Under the pieces are notes generated by a model. The model searched no databases, was not told the origin of the DNA, and was given only the letters and a program-made list of their open reading frames with translations. A stretch of DNA of 64,000 nt from Symbiotaphrina buchneri (taxonomy: Eukaryota > Ascomycota > Symbiotaphrinales > Symbiotaphrinaceae), in assembly GCA_001599915.1 (NCBI GenBank), contig BCIG01000023.1, positions 186,001 to 250,000 on the forward strand. Reading direction: 5' to 3'. A program made the position numbers and the translations under genes. Of the stretch, positions 24,366 to 35,975 are shown piece by piece; the stretch's first letter is position 1; each line of letters starts with the position of its first letter.

Positions 24366-25816
24366 GCCGGACAAAGTGCTCGATCATGACCGTTCGCCGG
24401 CCATCGCGTTTGGGGCAACTCAAGCAGGGTTGTTTTGCGAGATCGACACGCCTAAGCCGGACCTCTCCCGGTAGGTCAGTGAGTTGTTTGGACACTCCCA
24501 CGGCCAGAGTTGAACGTTGGATTACAATGACATAAAGAGCAGAATCCTCCAATGAAGCCCTCACAAGGAAAGAGTTCAAAGCGGAAATAAGAGAAGGGCA
24601 ACGGAAGGCTAAGGTGTGGTTGAATGACCAGTGAATGTGTGAGCAAACAAAACAACGCCTACCTCGCTCGACCCCAGATGCGACTGCGTGGGCTAACTCA
24701 TGGCTAGGACACACAGCTGCACGTGTGAAAAAAATTAGAAGAACATCAACGACAATGGGTGAGGCAGCGGAGCCGCCGAGCAGCTCCGCAGGGGGGTAAT
24801 CCGGATGGTTAAATCAGGGCTTTCACTGGCGATCGACCAAGGAGGAAGTGCTCTATTACCGCTCTGGACTTTCAACGTCAGTGATCAGGACACCATAAGT
24901 GGCAAGAATGCGGATTCTTAGGAACCGTGGATAAAAGATGGCAGGATTCCTCATGTGAAGTCTACCGCCTTAAACAATGAGCGAATTAGGCGGCCCGGGA
25001 TTAAGAAAATAGTGCATTTAACTGAGGCAAAACACGACTACCAGAAAATGATAATCGATCCGATCTTCTCCTGTCCAACAAGATAATAAGAGGTCAACCT
25101 TGATGGATGCCAAGAGCAGCAGTCCATACATCTCAACCAAGGTCTACATACTCCCTTGGAGTGTTGGAATCGTGAGTTTGACCATCGTGTTCTGACCGAT
25201 GGGGACGCTGGGCTAGAAGGGATGTCAGTAACCCAGTCCGTTTTCTCGTGATGTATCATCGAGCGCGCGTTCCAGGGACTGTTGTGAAAGCACAGAGCGC
25301 ATGATTGGGGCGTGGTTGAGTCTTCCGCATGATTACATAAACGCCCGATCGGGCCCTGTAACTCGTCAGAGCGCAATTAGCGTTTTATTGGCATCAATCA
25401 CCACTAAAAGTTGTTCTCATGGATACCTTAGGTACAACTCTATTCGAATTATCAGGTATGCTTTCTAGCATGGGCGTGACCAATAACTTATCTTGGGGAT
25501 ACGAGGTACTTTGAGACGCTCAATACCGGTATAGAATTGTAAGGGCAAGAGCGAGGCGTAGAAGTACCACCACTGATTCAAGCGCGGAGTAGGATTGGTC
25601 ACGTGAAATTCCTGACTTGCACTAAATCTGATACCGGTACGCTGGGCTATCGCTCACCCCATCGCTCGACCTCCGGCAAAGTTCAAACGCTCGCCCCGGT
25701 CGTGCTCAAGGTACACCGTACATTCCCTTACCGATACTTGTACATGCTTTTAGGTAGGTAAGGTTCCTTAACCATCGGTGCACTGCACAGCCACTCCCTG
25801 ACCGAAGAATTTCAGC
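24366..25816. other. Gene-poor region, nothing recognised
   Basis: Both strands were read without finding a protein family, RNA gene or clear repeat. GGTAAGG words appear at 25755-25772. Codon structure is poor, which suggests non-coding or decayed sequence. Confidence 0.5.
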
Positions 25817-26161
25817 TCACACCTTGAAAAGTCTCGGTGCGATGTTGTGGAGTCCATTGAGACGCCTCAGCCAGTCCATGCCCAGCAGGCCAGTTCCTTT
25901 GGAATTTACTGCTACAGCCAAATACCATGCTTTCTCTCCAGCAGGAGCTCGCACCTCAACATGGTGTTGGAGTCTGGTACCCCATTGCACACTGGGTGAA
26001 GCTAAGACGAGCTCACGATCGATCGGATTTCCCCCTCGGCCGATCGTCTCTATATAATCGGGTCGACTACCAATTTTTGTATCAGAAGGATGTGCAGCTG
26101 CAAAAACACAGGTGTGACAGTACCGATTACTAAGAGAAATCCAAAAGAAATCCTTCTGCAC
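25817..26161 (-). CDS. Hypothetical protein fragment of unknown family
   Basis: An open frame of 114 aa with reasonable composition, containing HVEVRAPAGEKAWYLAVAV and GLLGMDWLRRLN. It looks more protein-like than neighbouring frames, but I do not recognise the family. No intron or promoter could be placed upstream, and the start is arbitrary. It may be the 3' exon of a gene or a remnant. Confidence 0.25.
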   Translation of the reverse strand: MQKDFFWISLSNRYCHTCVFAAAHPSDTKIGSRPDYIETIGRGGNPIDRELVLASPSVQWGTRLQHHVEVRAPAGEKAWYLAVAVNSKGTGLLGMDWLRRLNGLHNIAPRLFKV

Positions 26162-26379
26162 ATTTCAATGTGGACCGTCGCCCAGCTTCTAGAATGAAGG
26201 GGAAAAGAAATATGAAGAGAAAAAAATATGATTGGAAAAATAATGACTTAGATCCCTCATGCGAGTCTTAACGCCTTACAAATGATGCGGGAAGTAGGTA
26301 GCTGTGGATTAGCAAGATATTATTGTATTCGACTCCAGCAGAAAGCGACTCCTATGAGATGATGATGGAACGATCGTTC

Positions 26380-26765
26380 ACTATAAGGACCTCCTAGAAC
26401 TGGCCAACAGAATTTCCACCGATCGCAATGGCAGCGATAGCGAGGACTGTCACACGTCGGGCCCCTTGATCCTATAAGGGCCTCCTAGAGTTGGCCAACA
26501 AGAATTCTTGAAAGTGCAGCAATTCCGGCAGCTGCAACAAAAGAAGGCCACCTGTCTGGGCTACCTTCAGACCATCACGAACACATAAGGGCTTCCTAGA
26601 CTAGAGTTGGCCAACAAGAACTCCTGAAAGTGCAGTGATTCCAGCAGCTGCAGCAAGAGGCCATCCGTCGGCACTCCTTCAGCCCGCCACGATCCTATAA
26701 GGGCCTCCTGGAGTTGGCCAACAAGAACACCTGGGGTTGTGGCAGTTGCAGCGACTTCAACTGCG
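26380..26765. repeat. Degenerate tandem repeat, unit about 111 bp, four copies
   Basis: Four units begin with a form of CCTATAAGGGCCTCCTAGAG at about 26380, 26471, 26582 and 26694. Each is followed by TTGGCCAACAAGAA and, in three units, by a stretch like CAG..GATTCCAGCAGCTGCAGC. The first unit is shorter and most diverged. Each of the last three contains the palindrome GTTGGCCAAC. Function unknown. Confidence 0.85.
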
Positions 26766-28421
26766 ATAAGATGAACTGGCAAAGTTTGACGGCGGCCAAA
26801 TGGCAGCCCATAAATGGCAGCTCATACATCTCCCTCATACTCACCTGTGTCCTGGTGTCCTCGACTCAACCGTAGGGATTCTGACGATCGACGCGACGCT
26901 GGTTGCATGGAAAAAATCAACACTTTCAGTTCCATCCATCCAGCTGATGGCCAATTAGAACTTATAGGGGTTCCACGAGTGCAAGATGGGGTGGAGGTTG
27001 GGTTTGAGGTAAGAACATGATTACGTAAACGTTCGAATGGGCACCTTGCCCCTTTACTAGCCTAGCCATTGAGGAACACCTAAGATAACACCTGGTTGCC
27101 AGAGCCAGCAGTTGCCGTCTATTGCCAACTCTGAATGTGCCAGTCTAAACACGTCGTTGCGGTAGAGCGCAGTTGCAGGAGGCTTAGCTGATAGACTTGG
27201 TGGTAGACCATGTCGCCCGCGTTGTCGAGCCTTCTAAAGGCTAGAGTTCCCCCTTAGCCCTTCCCGCAATCCGCTCCTCCTGTTTCTCTCACGTATCTCC
27301 AAGCCTCAAGACCACTCCATGCTATGGAACCTCGACTCCTCCATCTTCTCATGTTATGGGGCTTCCCCCAACTTGGGAATCGTGGATCCTGCGCTGGCCG
27401 GTCACTGAAGATGAAGAGCTCATGGAGCAAACAAACCGAATCAGTGGAACACCTACCGCAAGCCGCCGAAAGTTGTCTGAGGGGATATAGGATAGACGAC
27501 AGTTCCACTCAAGAGCAAAAGGCAAACTTGTTTTTGATGGCACCGGGGGATACACCTCAAACTGGAACCGGAAACAAGAATCACCAGCATCACTATCGGG
27601 GTATCTTCACGATGTTGTTGTTTCTCCTCCGGTCAATTGGGACCATCGCCTCTGGACGGTCAGAAGGTGAAGTTCGGCTTGGGAGGGAGAAGCACGGTAA
27701 ATCTATGGAACCATGCTCCTCACTACACCTCCGTGGCGCGTCCATGGGCTGAAGCTGATGACAGAGCACTGTTTGGCCGCAACTCGGGGAGAGCTACCAC
27801 GAGATCCAATATAAACTGTACGTAAACTGACGCGGCGTCCTTCTGCTCCACGAGAATCCATTGGAGTTGTGCATTGCGGTTCCCACGATTCTCAGTCCGT
27901 GTTTGCAGTACATCGACACGGCTACTTCCCAAGGGGTTGCAGTGAGATTGTCACGCTATCCACGGCACCAAAGGTTCACTCTGGTCCTGATCAGTAACAG
28001 CACCGTGGAGTGCCATTGGGCGGCTGCTCACAGATCTACTGAAATGTGGTTGAACCGCATAATGCCATCGGCGGTAGATTGTTTGCGATGCGGACGATGC
28101 ATCAGCAATGCATTCGTAACCAAGCAGCCGGCAGCGAGTAAGTGACGTCGACGGCATCCGGCCTAGCCGTGGAAAGATCCTCGCTCCGCTCGTACTCTAG
28201 GAAAAATTGGCTCGTAGCTCCGTAACCCTGAGCCTGGAAGGTAGAATATCGATTGTTGTACAAGGTAGATACACTTGTGCGCCAAACCGGAAAATGCAAG
28301 CTGGCACAGCCGTCTGTCTGGAGGGCTGGGGGCCAGTGTCAGTTGTACCTTAGTCACAAGTCCGGATAAACTATGGTCTAATGATTATTTAACAAAATAA
28401 GTACTACCTCCTCACACAATC
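26766..28421. other. Gene-poor region with a weak coding-like patch
   Basis: No gene can be assigned. Around 27356-27490 (+) a frame begins MGLPPTWESWILRWP and is protein-like, and 27490-27663 (+) is open in another frame (FDGTGGYTSNWNRK, PPVNWDHRLWTVR). These could be exons or remnants of one gene, but I cannot place the junction or name a family. Confidence 0.35.
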
Positions 28422-28510
28422 CCCCGAATGGTCTAGATGGTTATGGCGTCCGGCTGTAAAGGTCTCTTCATGGAACCGGAATGTCGGCGGTTCGAGTCCG
28501 CCTTTGGGGA
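28422..28510 (+). tRNA. tRNA-Tyr (anticodon GTA) with a 15-nt intron
   Basis: A full cloverleaf can be drawn. The acceptor stem is CCCCGAA (28422-28428) with TTTGGGG (28503-28509), discriminator A at 28510. The D-arm contains TGGTCTAGATGG (A box). The anticodon stem TCCGG/CCGGA has loop CTGTAA...A, anticodon GTA. The T-arm is GGCGG TTCGAGT CCGCC (B box). Between position 37 and 38 lies a 15-nt intron (AGGTCTCTTCATGGA), the canonical site for tRNA introns. The C1-G72 pair is the eukaryotic tyrosine identity element. The mature length without intron is 74 nt. Confidence 0.95.
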
Positions 28511-28523
28511 GTAGTCGAATGAC

Positions 28524-28533
28524 TTTTTTTTTT
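28524..28533 (+). terminator. RNA polymerase III poly-T terminator
   Basis: A run of ten T residues starts 14 bases after the tRNA-Tyr gene, matching the standard Pol III stop signal. Confidence 0.85.
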
Positions 28534-29927
28534 GTTGCAATCTAGAAGATGGAGCGCAGTGTTTTTTTCTTTTGCTCCCATTGAAAGGTCTGCCGTTGTA
28601 GCTCAGGTTATTGAGGCGCGGAACCAAGGGGACAAGCCGTTCAAAGTCACAGTTGTACGGGTAGATCCAAGAGCTTCACGGAACGCGTTCTCGAAAGAGA
28701 AAAGGCAACAGCACCTGTGAGGGGTATATCTAGGAGTCTAGAGCAGCTGGCTATGGGAAAGGCGCTTAGTAGGTTGAGGACACTGAGATTGGTCATCGAT
28801 CACCCTCTGTACAGATCTGTTCACTCCCACACCGTTTGGACTGAGGTCGTGTTCCTTGACGAGCATTCCTATCGAATATCCGGCTCGCTGGGATCTGAGA
28901 AGCCCACCAATCGCTTTAATAGCCTATGCGGTTTATGTCCATATAGACGCCCTCATGTGAAATAGGACTGCGCTATCGAGATGGCCTTCATATGTATATT
29001 TACATCGTGGAATGAAAGAACTCGAGTATTCAGTCCTAACTTTATGGCTAAGAATGCGAACGCTTCAGACACCTCGGCTCCCCCGACGCACGAGTGCGGC
29101 AATACGAACTAGTACGAGGATCTCTAGGACACATCGGTGGACCCATTTCGTTGTGATCTTGGAGCAATCTGCAGAAACTACACAAAAGGTATCTAGGTCT
29201 CCGGAAGCAGAGCCAAATGCAAGAGAGAAAACTATGCTGCCTCATCCATGGGAGAAGCGCAACGGAGATGGAGAGTCTTTTCCGAGGTGTAATCATCCAA
29301 CCATAGCGCTGGTGAGGAGTGAGTGTGATCATGCTCAATCAACGTAGTGCTGTAGACTGGCCACGAGTCGTGCCCTTCACAATAGCGACATTTTTCATCG
29401 TTTCGAAGTCATCCTTCAGTAGGGGGAATTCTTGCATGAGTGTCGCCATTTCCTCACCCTATCGATCAAACCAAAGCCGACCAGTCGAAGCCTCAGGAGA
29501 CCCACCACCAAGAGCTGCTCTGAAATATTCTGGTTTTTTTGACAATGATATCTTCCGTGTCGACCACCTGCTTCTGCTGTGACTGGCCCGAAACGCTATG
29601 CGCCGGTGTCGGCGGATCAAAAACACCCGTCGAATAGCACCTCGCGCGCTCGCAGACTAAGTCTGCTTATACGCCGACGGGTAGATACTCACTGCCTTTG
29701 TTGCGCTTCTAGACAGGTAGCGTATATTATGGGGAAGGTCCTCAAGCGCATCCGCGGCATTCTGGAACGCCGGCTGCACCTTGCGCTCGCGGAAGATCTC
29801 GTCGGTGACGCCGCAGTCGTGTGCCGGACGCGCGGTGCCCAGATGGCTGTGTGCGCCTGCAGGAATTGAAGAGTGAACTCCTCCAAGTCGATTATGCCGT
29901 CAAGTAAGCCTCCCCGTAATGGATGCA
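28534..29927. other. Gene-poor region
   Basis: No protein family, RNA gene or repeat recognised on either strand; open frames are short and composition-driven. Confidence 0.45.
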
Positions 29928-30195
29928 CCGATCAACCGATCAACCGATCAATCGTATCTCATCGTAGCGTATCTCATCGTATCGCATCTATCCGGTTCAT
30001 CTCCGTGATGGACGGACCGATCAATCGATCAATCGATCAGGGCGGCCATCTTGTACCTATTCGCATATCTATCCGCATATCGACATCGTATCTCATCTAT
30101 TCGCATCATATCATATCTATCCGCATGTCTCATCTATCTACATCGTATCGTACCTATCTGTCAGCATATCAGAATCGTATCCTATCTATCCACAT
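29928..30195. repeat. Low-complexity degenerate repeats: (CGATCAAT)n and (ATCTATCCGCAT)n
   Basis: Two short clusters of CGATCAAC/CGATCAAT (about 29928-29953 and 30018-30040) flank CGTATCTCATCGTATCGCATC-type sequence. A longer degenerate array of ATCTATCCGCAT/ATCGTATC words then runs to about 30195. No coding potential. Confidence 0.75.
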
Positions 30196-30493
30196 GCTCG
30201 CAGGTTCCGATGTAAGGTAGTTTCCTACACCATTGTTGTGTATTTGATTGACTCGGTGCACTATCCGACAGCGCCCGGTCACCGCCTAGGCCGACAGTAC
30301 CTCTGGCCCAGAGAGCTGCTTGCTTCGCCACGGCTTTTGACTGGCAGCACGATCGAAACCTCAAAGAACGGCACAAGGGCAATACACCATCTTTTATTGA
30401 TATGGAATACAAACAGCCATCACAGGTTAAGCCAGAAACAAGCAAAAGGAAACCCCGTCCATCAACACCTAGAGATTCATCTACGGTTGAAAT

Positions 30494-31261
30494 TCAAGGT
30501 TTTTCATCAATATAAGTAGTGTCCTTGGGTTTAGTGCTCGGAGGAGCCTGGACTTCCTTGTCCTTCAGGTTCCAGTCATTCAGGTAGCCAACGCCGGCCT
30601 GGGGCTGGTAAGTATTGGGAATCATGAAGCAGGAGTTTGCTTACACTGAGGTAGGTTGCGAAGCCCAACCAGCCAAGGTACGGAGCCAACGCCCAAGCAG
30701 AAACCTTGTCTACCTGACCCCAGACATACGCCAGGTACCCAGTCACTCCTGTGAGGGCCACAATGTCGACAGTGGCCTCTATGGGGCGTTCGAGTTTCCA
30801 GAAGAGGGGCATCCAGAGTAGATTCAATCCGAGCTGGATGGTATACAGAGTTGCTCCTTGCTGCGGCACGGCGGTAAGACTGGTGCGCGGGAAATTGCGT
30901 CAGGGGGAAGTGCGTACCTTGGTCAACTCATTCACACGCGGGTCCAGGGATGAGATGCCAGTATTCCATGCCCTGTAGGCCGCATATCCCATCAAGCCAT
31001 AGAGGACCGTCCATACAGGTCCAAAAACTTGCGGTGGCGGCCGGTAAGGGGGCTGTTTCAAGGCCAAGTACGTCTTCTGATTGTCCTTGGCCGAAGTCAT
31101 GGGAATCAGTTTATGCAGCGCAATGGATGTGAGCCATGGGTGGACATACGACTGGTGGAGAAGCCAACGGCAGTGCCAATGGCCACAGGAAGCAGTATCG
31201 ATGCGGCCGGGTGGGCAAAGACTGCCCCAGGGAGGGTGATGGAAGGGATAAATGATGTCAT
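30494..31261 (-). CDS. TspO/MBR family (translocator / peripheral benzodiazepine receptor-like) membrane protein
   Basis: Exons seen are 31261 to about 31150, 31085-30918, 30860-30645 and 30598-30494, about 200 aa. It is a five-helix TspO/MBR protein: SILLPVAIGTAVGF (helix 1), then QPPYRPPPQVFGPVWTVLYG (the family hallmark), GATLYTIQLGLNLLWMPLFW, a helix ending YLAYVWGQ, and APYLGWLGFATYLSV with GVGYLNDWN after the last intron. TspO proteins bind porphyrins and cholesterol-like ligands in mitochondrial or ER membranes. The first junction does not close in frame with an ordinary GT-AG pair: exon 1 ends in phase 1 and exon 2 starts in phase 0. Either the donor is further upstream or one base is wrong. 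The other junctions are clean. It is divergent from ars2. Confidence 0.85.
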
Positions 31262-32648
31262 GGTTCGAGAGGTTCAGGTGTCTGGCCGAGTAATTCAAGA
31301 TGGTATCGCAGAATGTGCTGCAGGAAAGATGATCCAAGTCAGAGCAATCCTCTGCAACCTGCGAGTACTGTAGAAGATACAAGTCGTCCTCCACAGGAAG
31401 AAGGGGACAGCAGTGGTGGTGAATAAATGGCTCGGTTTGGTTGGTGGATGGCCTTGCGGGGAAAGCTAGGAGTAGCTCAGATGTCCTGCCTATGCTAAGG
31501 TACTTTATTCATCGCGCACCTGCATACGGAGTCATAGGTACCAGCCCTACGTTAGGTACCTACCTTACCGAAGCTTCCGAACCCTGGAGCTAACATGTGA
31601 TGATTTCTCACACTCCGGTCGTCTCAGGACTCCCTAAGGTACAGGTAAGGTACACCGTAATCCGTACAACCCCTATCTCCCGTCGGTCAGACCTTACGGT
31701 TGCAGCCGAAGGAAAGAGCGCCCTGCTGCTAAAGCTTGAGGCGGTAGCAAGATCACGAAGGACAGTCAGAAGAGGTAACTTACCAAAAGAACTCAAGTAT
31801 ATTCCCTATTCTTGTGGTATGAATAGGTACATCAGCTTCGTTCTGGTTATTACCGTACATTTTGTCTTTCCTACCTAGGTAGGTACTTTGGGTAATTTAC
31901 AGACCATACCCTCCAATACCGAATACACGCGTAAGGTAAGGTATCCCACCCTTGCTTGAGGTAGGTCGTCGGCACTCCATCGCTCACATTCGCCCTCACC
32001 CTCACCCACACCTCTGCACAACGTCGTCCTCAATCTCAAACCTCGGCCATCATCTCATCAACTCAGTACGTACGAGATGTGCTGTCGGACGCAGTTCATT
32101 CTCTCTTGATTCGTGCAAGAGCAACTCACTTTATACACCTGTTGGTCCTCAATCCTTTCTCTCCACGACCCTTGTCTTTGTTGCTTGAGGACTCGTTGCC
32201 TCGTCCCCACATCTTCTACATGGACCCTACTTGATGCCTTCGTGCGGCCTGCCCTCCCCTCATTTCTCCACTTTGGTCTTCCCTTCGTGTCATATATCCC
32301 TTCACACGTTCTCCGCCCTCCCTTTCTCAGCCACTCCTGCCCCTCCCTCGTTTCCCTCTCTCGCGAACGGCATCTGACAGCAGCTATGTCACCCAACAGC
32401 TTTCGCAAGCAAACCGCATCACAGCCTCAAGGCTCTCATCACAGCGATCGAATTCGACTTTCGTTTATTCACGTGACACGATCGCTAGTTCTGAACCGCA
32501 GTGAAGCTGACGCCAGGCGGTCTCGGCTTTCACTCGCCAACAAAGCTTCTCTCTCCTGCCACAGTTGGCCGCGTGCTGCTGGGCGCAGGAAATCTACGAC
32601 GAGATTGTCGACCAAGTGACATCTGTCTCTGTTTTCCCCTGCAGGGCC
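31262..32648. promoter_or_regulatory. Divergent promoter region of the tspO-like and ars2 genes
   Basis: About 1.4 kb with reiterated GGTACCTTA/TAAGGTA words at 31497-31655 and 31875-31955, then a CT-rich tract (about 31980-32390) typical of fungal 5' leaders before the ars2 start. No gene is supported here. Confidence 0.5.
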
Positions 32649-35568
32649 ATGGATACCTATCAGCCATACCGATCCCCTCTGGGACAGGCCTCGCCTTCGA
32701 CGGCTGTGAAACCGGAGCCAAGGTGGAACGGACGTGATGCAACATCATCGACGGACACTTACAGGAGGCGTTCACCAGGTATGTTGTGGCAGAGACATGG
32801 ACTCAAGCATTCTTTCAAAACCCTGTGCCAGTCGTTTTATATTTGCGTATTACCACCTGAAGTCTTGACATCCACTTCCTCCTAAGATACTTACGTCTGA
32901 CTGGCCTTTTGCAACTCAACGGATAATCAGTGACTGATACTGATGGTGTAGGTCCCCAAGACCGCCGTGGTTCTCGCATACGTTCCCGCTCACCACCGAT
33001 GATTGATCGTTATCAGCCTGACCCCAGGGATGATTATGGCAGTTATCGTAACCGTGATGATCGACGCCGTCGTGCCACACCGCCTAGCAATGTGGATCGC
33101 TACGTGCCTGGACAGAGCCCCCCGAAACCTACAGTTCGTATCAATCCCCTGCCGAACCCCCTCAGCTTGGATTTTCAGGTGGGATTTACCTGGTTCGCGG
33201 AGTGGTGGAGAGTGGAGGAAGCCATCAAAGAAGATAAAGAACGTCAGAAGAATGGTGGACGAAGAATGCCGGAGCGCGTCAAGGGTGAACGCGAATCTCG
33301 AGAGGAGCGAGAAAAGGAAAAGTCCCAAATACAGCTGGCCTACGACGCGTATAAAGAAGAACTGCAGATGAAGATGGCAAGAAATTTTGTTCAGCAACAC
33401 AAGTCTGAAGAGTGGTTCAAGGAGCGATATCTCCCGGAAATAAGGGATCCTTTTCGTCAACGTTTGAATACGTTCAGGACGGGCAGTTACACTCAATGGG
33501 AGCGTGACTTGGACTCCGGCGTCTTTGATGAGTTCTCGCTGGAGGGAATCTACAAGAGCGAAAGTAACGGGGAAGGGGGCGTTGTCGAGAAGGAGGAAGG
33601 TGAAGCCCCTGCAGCTAATGAGGTCCTCGGGGTGGGTGATCTGGTCCCTGTCAAAGGTGCAAATCTGCGGGATGATGCCGTCTTCCAACCTGCATTGTTG
33701 ATCAAAACCATCGCCCCAACTGTCAGCAGGGCTAAGATCGAAGAGTTCTGCCAAGAACATCTTGGAGACGGGGACGGCGGATTCAAATGGCTCAGTTTAA
33801 GTGATCCGAATCCTTCAAAGAAATACCACCGAATTGGATGGGTAATGCTCCACCCTGGCTCAGGCAGCATGGCAACAGCCGAAAGAGGGGATGGTAGAGA
33901 TGAAGAAATCGAAGAGGCAGAAGATGGCGAAGAAGGCGTAAGAGACGTTCACGTCGACGACCGCTCAACTACTTCGACAGCCGCTAAAGCTTTGGAAGCG
34001 ATCAATGGGAAGACGATTCATGAGGAAGGAAAAGCAGACTTTACTTGCCATGTTGGAATCCACACGCCGCCTGGAGAGCCGAGGAAGAAAGCATTATGGG
34101 ACCTATTTTCGGCACCAGAGCGCATCGACAAGGACCTGGAGCTTGCAAGTCGGCTTGTCTCCAAGCTTGAATCTGAAGCAGGCTTTGCCGGACTATTGAA
34201 AATTGAGGATAGAGTGGATGACCTTCGGAATAAAGGCTGGCTCCAGCCTGCTGCCACAGGGCCGGTGCCCGTTAGACGGGAGAAGAGAAGCCGGCTTGAC
34301 GAAGAACTTGGCGCAGACTTCGACGAGGCGGAGGGAGGCGAAGAAGAGGAGGAAGGTGCATATGAAGAGGAGGTGGATGATGAGGATATGCTCATGAAGA
34401 AGAAAAAGTTGGACATTATGGTTGAGTACCTACGCCGGGTGTTCAACTTCTGCTTCTTCTGCGTATTTGAGAGCGACTCGGTCCATGAGTTATCGAGGAA
34501 GTGCCCGGGTGGTCATCTGCGCCGGCCAAGGAACAGCCTTAGTACTGCCGCCAAAACTGCTGCAAGAGCAAGCGCCTTGGGGGAACCTTTTCCTTTTGAC
34601 AAACGCAAGGACTCTGTCGAGAACACTGATCCATCGGCGTCGCCGGTGGACGAGAAAAAGCGAAAGGGTCCGACCAAGAGCGAACAACAACTGCAACGTG
34701 CTTTCAACTGGGTCAAAACGTTTGAGGAGAAGGTACTGCAGATCATAGAACCAGAGAATGTTGATGTCAAGAAATTAGGTGGCAGACCGTTGGAAGAAGC
34801 TTTAGAGGAGGAACTGTCCAAGTTTGTTAAGCAAGAGGATGAGTCCAAATTTCGTTGCAAGGTCCCCGAGTGCGCGAAGCTCTTCCGAGCTGAAAATTTC
34901 TGGAGGAAACACGTGGAAAAAAGACACTCCGAGTGGTTCGAGGGGATCAAGAAAGATGTACGTACCTTTATGGCTTCTGATGGAGACAGTTTACTAATCT
35001 TATTGTACAGTTGGAACTAGTCAATACTTACGTTCTGGATCCTGCACATATTGCACCATCACGCTCCGATGCCAATAGCAATGGTCATTTTCCGGTCAAC
35101 AACATGGGGGCCGTTGGCACGCCGCGTGGCTTCAATCTTGCAAGCATGTCCCTTCCTTTCGGCGCCAATTTACCGGCGGGTTTTCCAAGTGCGGGACAAT
35201 TCCCTTTCTTCCCGGCTCAGGGAATGCAATCATCGGGTGCATGGGGTGCTCCTGTCTCTTTCGGTGGCGACGACAGGCATCAAGCTGGACCTATGCGTCG
35301 TGGTCCAAATCGTAACAACAATCGCAGCGGTCCTTACGATCGAAGACCCAGGGATTCTAGAGATTCGAGATGGGCTGCTGGACCAGGTAGAACAGATGTG
35401 ATGCGCGCTGGTATGGGTGGCCGCCCGGGCGGACGTCCAGGAGGTTGGTTCGACGGCGCTGGCGGCGGGACTATGGGTCCCAGAGAAGCCGTCCAAGGTA
35501 GGAGTTTGAAGAGTTATGAAGATCTGGATGCGGTTGGAGGAGGGGGATCTGGTGAACTTAATTATTGA
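32649..35568 (+). CDS. ars2: ARS2/SERRATE-like C2H2 zinc-finger RNA-metabolism protein
   Basis: Exons 32649-32778, 32931-34957 and 35011-35568 encode 904 aa. The N-terminus is RS/RD-rich (SRIRSRSPPMIDRYQP). The SERRATE/Ars2 core follows: LDFQVGFTWFAEWW, then NFVQQHKSEEWFKERYLP, an acidic linker, and the C2H2 finger CKVPECAKLF...KHVEKRH near residue 700. The tail is RGG-rich with GGRPGG repeats. In animals and plants Ars2/SERRATE links the nuclear cap-binding complex to RNA processing and decay; fungal orthologues (Pir2) act in RNA silencing and mRNA turnover. The function here is inferred from homology. The start is the first ATG giving a phase-compatible exon 1. Confidence 0.9.
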
Positions 35569-35975
35569 GCGATGGCGGGGTGGCCACCGCGCGGCAAAGA
35601 AGGCCCAGCTCCCATTGCTTCGAATTCTTGGGCCTGCGACAAATCGGTCCGGTTATCCAGTTGCACCGTGATATGCACCACGTTTTTCAGGTGCTTTCGG
35701 GGCGGGAACGGCACAACTTGGTCCTTGGTTCTGCGGACCTCAAAATTGCCCCTCCTGTGCCTTGTCCAAGCCTCGCTGCCGAAGCAAAAGACCTGCTTAT
35801 CGAACGACCATTGAAAAAGCAAATTTGACCCTGCGGAAATTGCTGTCGATTCTAGAGCTAGATAGCATACAAAGGCTTGCTTTAGAGACAGGCCCATTAA
35901 TGTAGAACCAATCAAGCTGCCATCTATTCCGGTTGCATTGCTAGGCTTCTATTACTACTATCCATCCCACTCGGT
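35569..35975. other. Convergent 3' flanks of ars2 (+) and trm5 (-)
   Basis: About 400 bases without a gene; both neighbours end towards it, so it is probably 3' UTR sequence. Confidence 0.5.

Noticed and set aside
23660-24714. Long open frames (252-324 aa) across the microsatellite
   Set aside because: They consist of the hexamer repeat and the N gap (His-Pro, Met-Arg, Ser runs).
25817-26161. Possible aspartic protease (retropepsin-like) fragment because of LLGMDWL
   Set aside because: No catalytic Asp-Thr/Ser-Gly motif and no neighbouring retroelement parts were seen; kept only as an unknown open frame.
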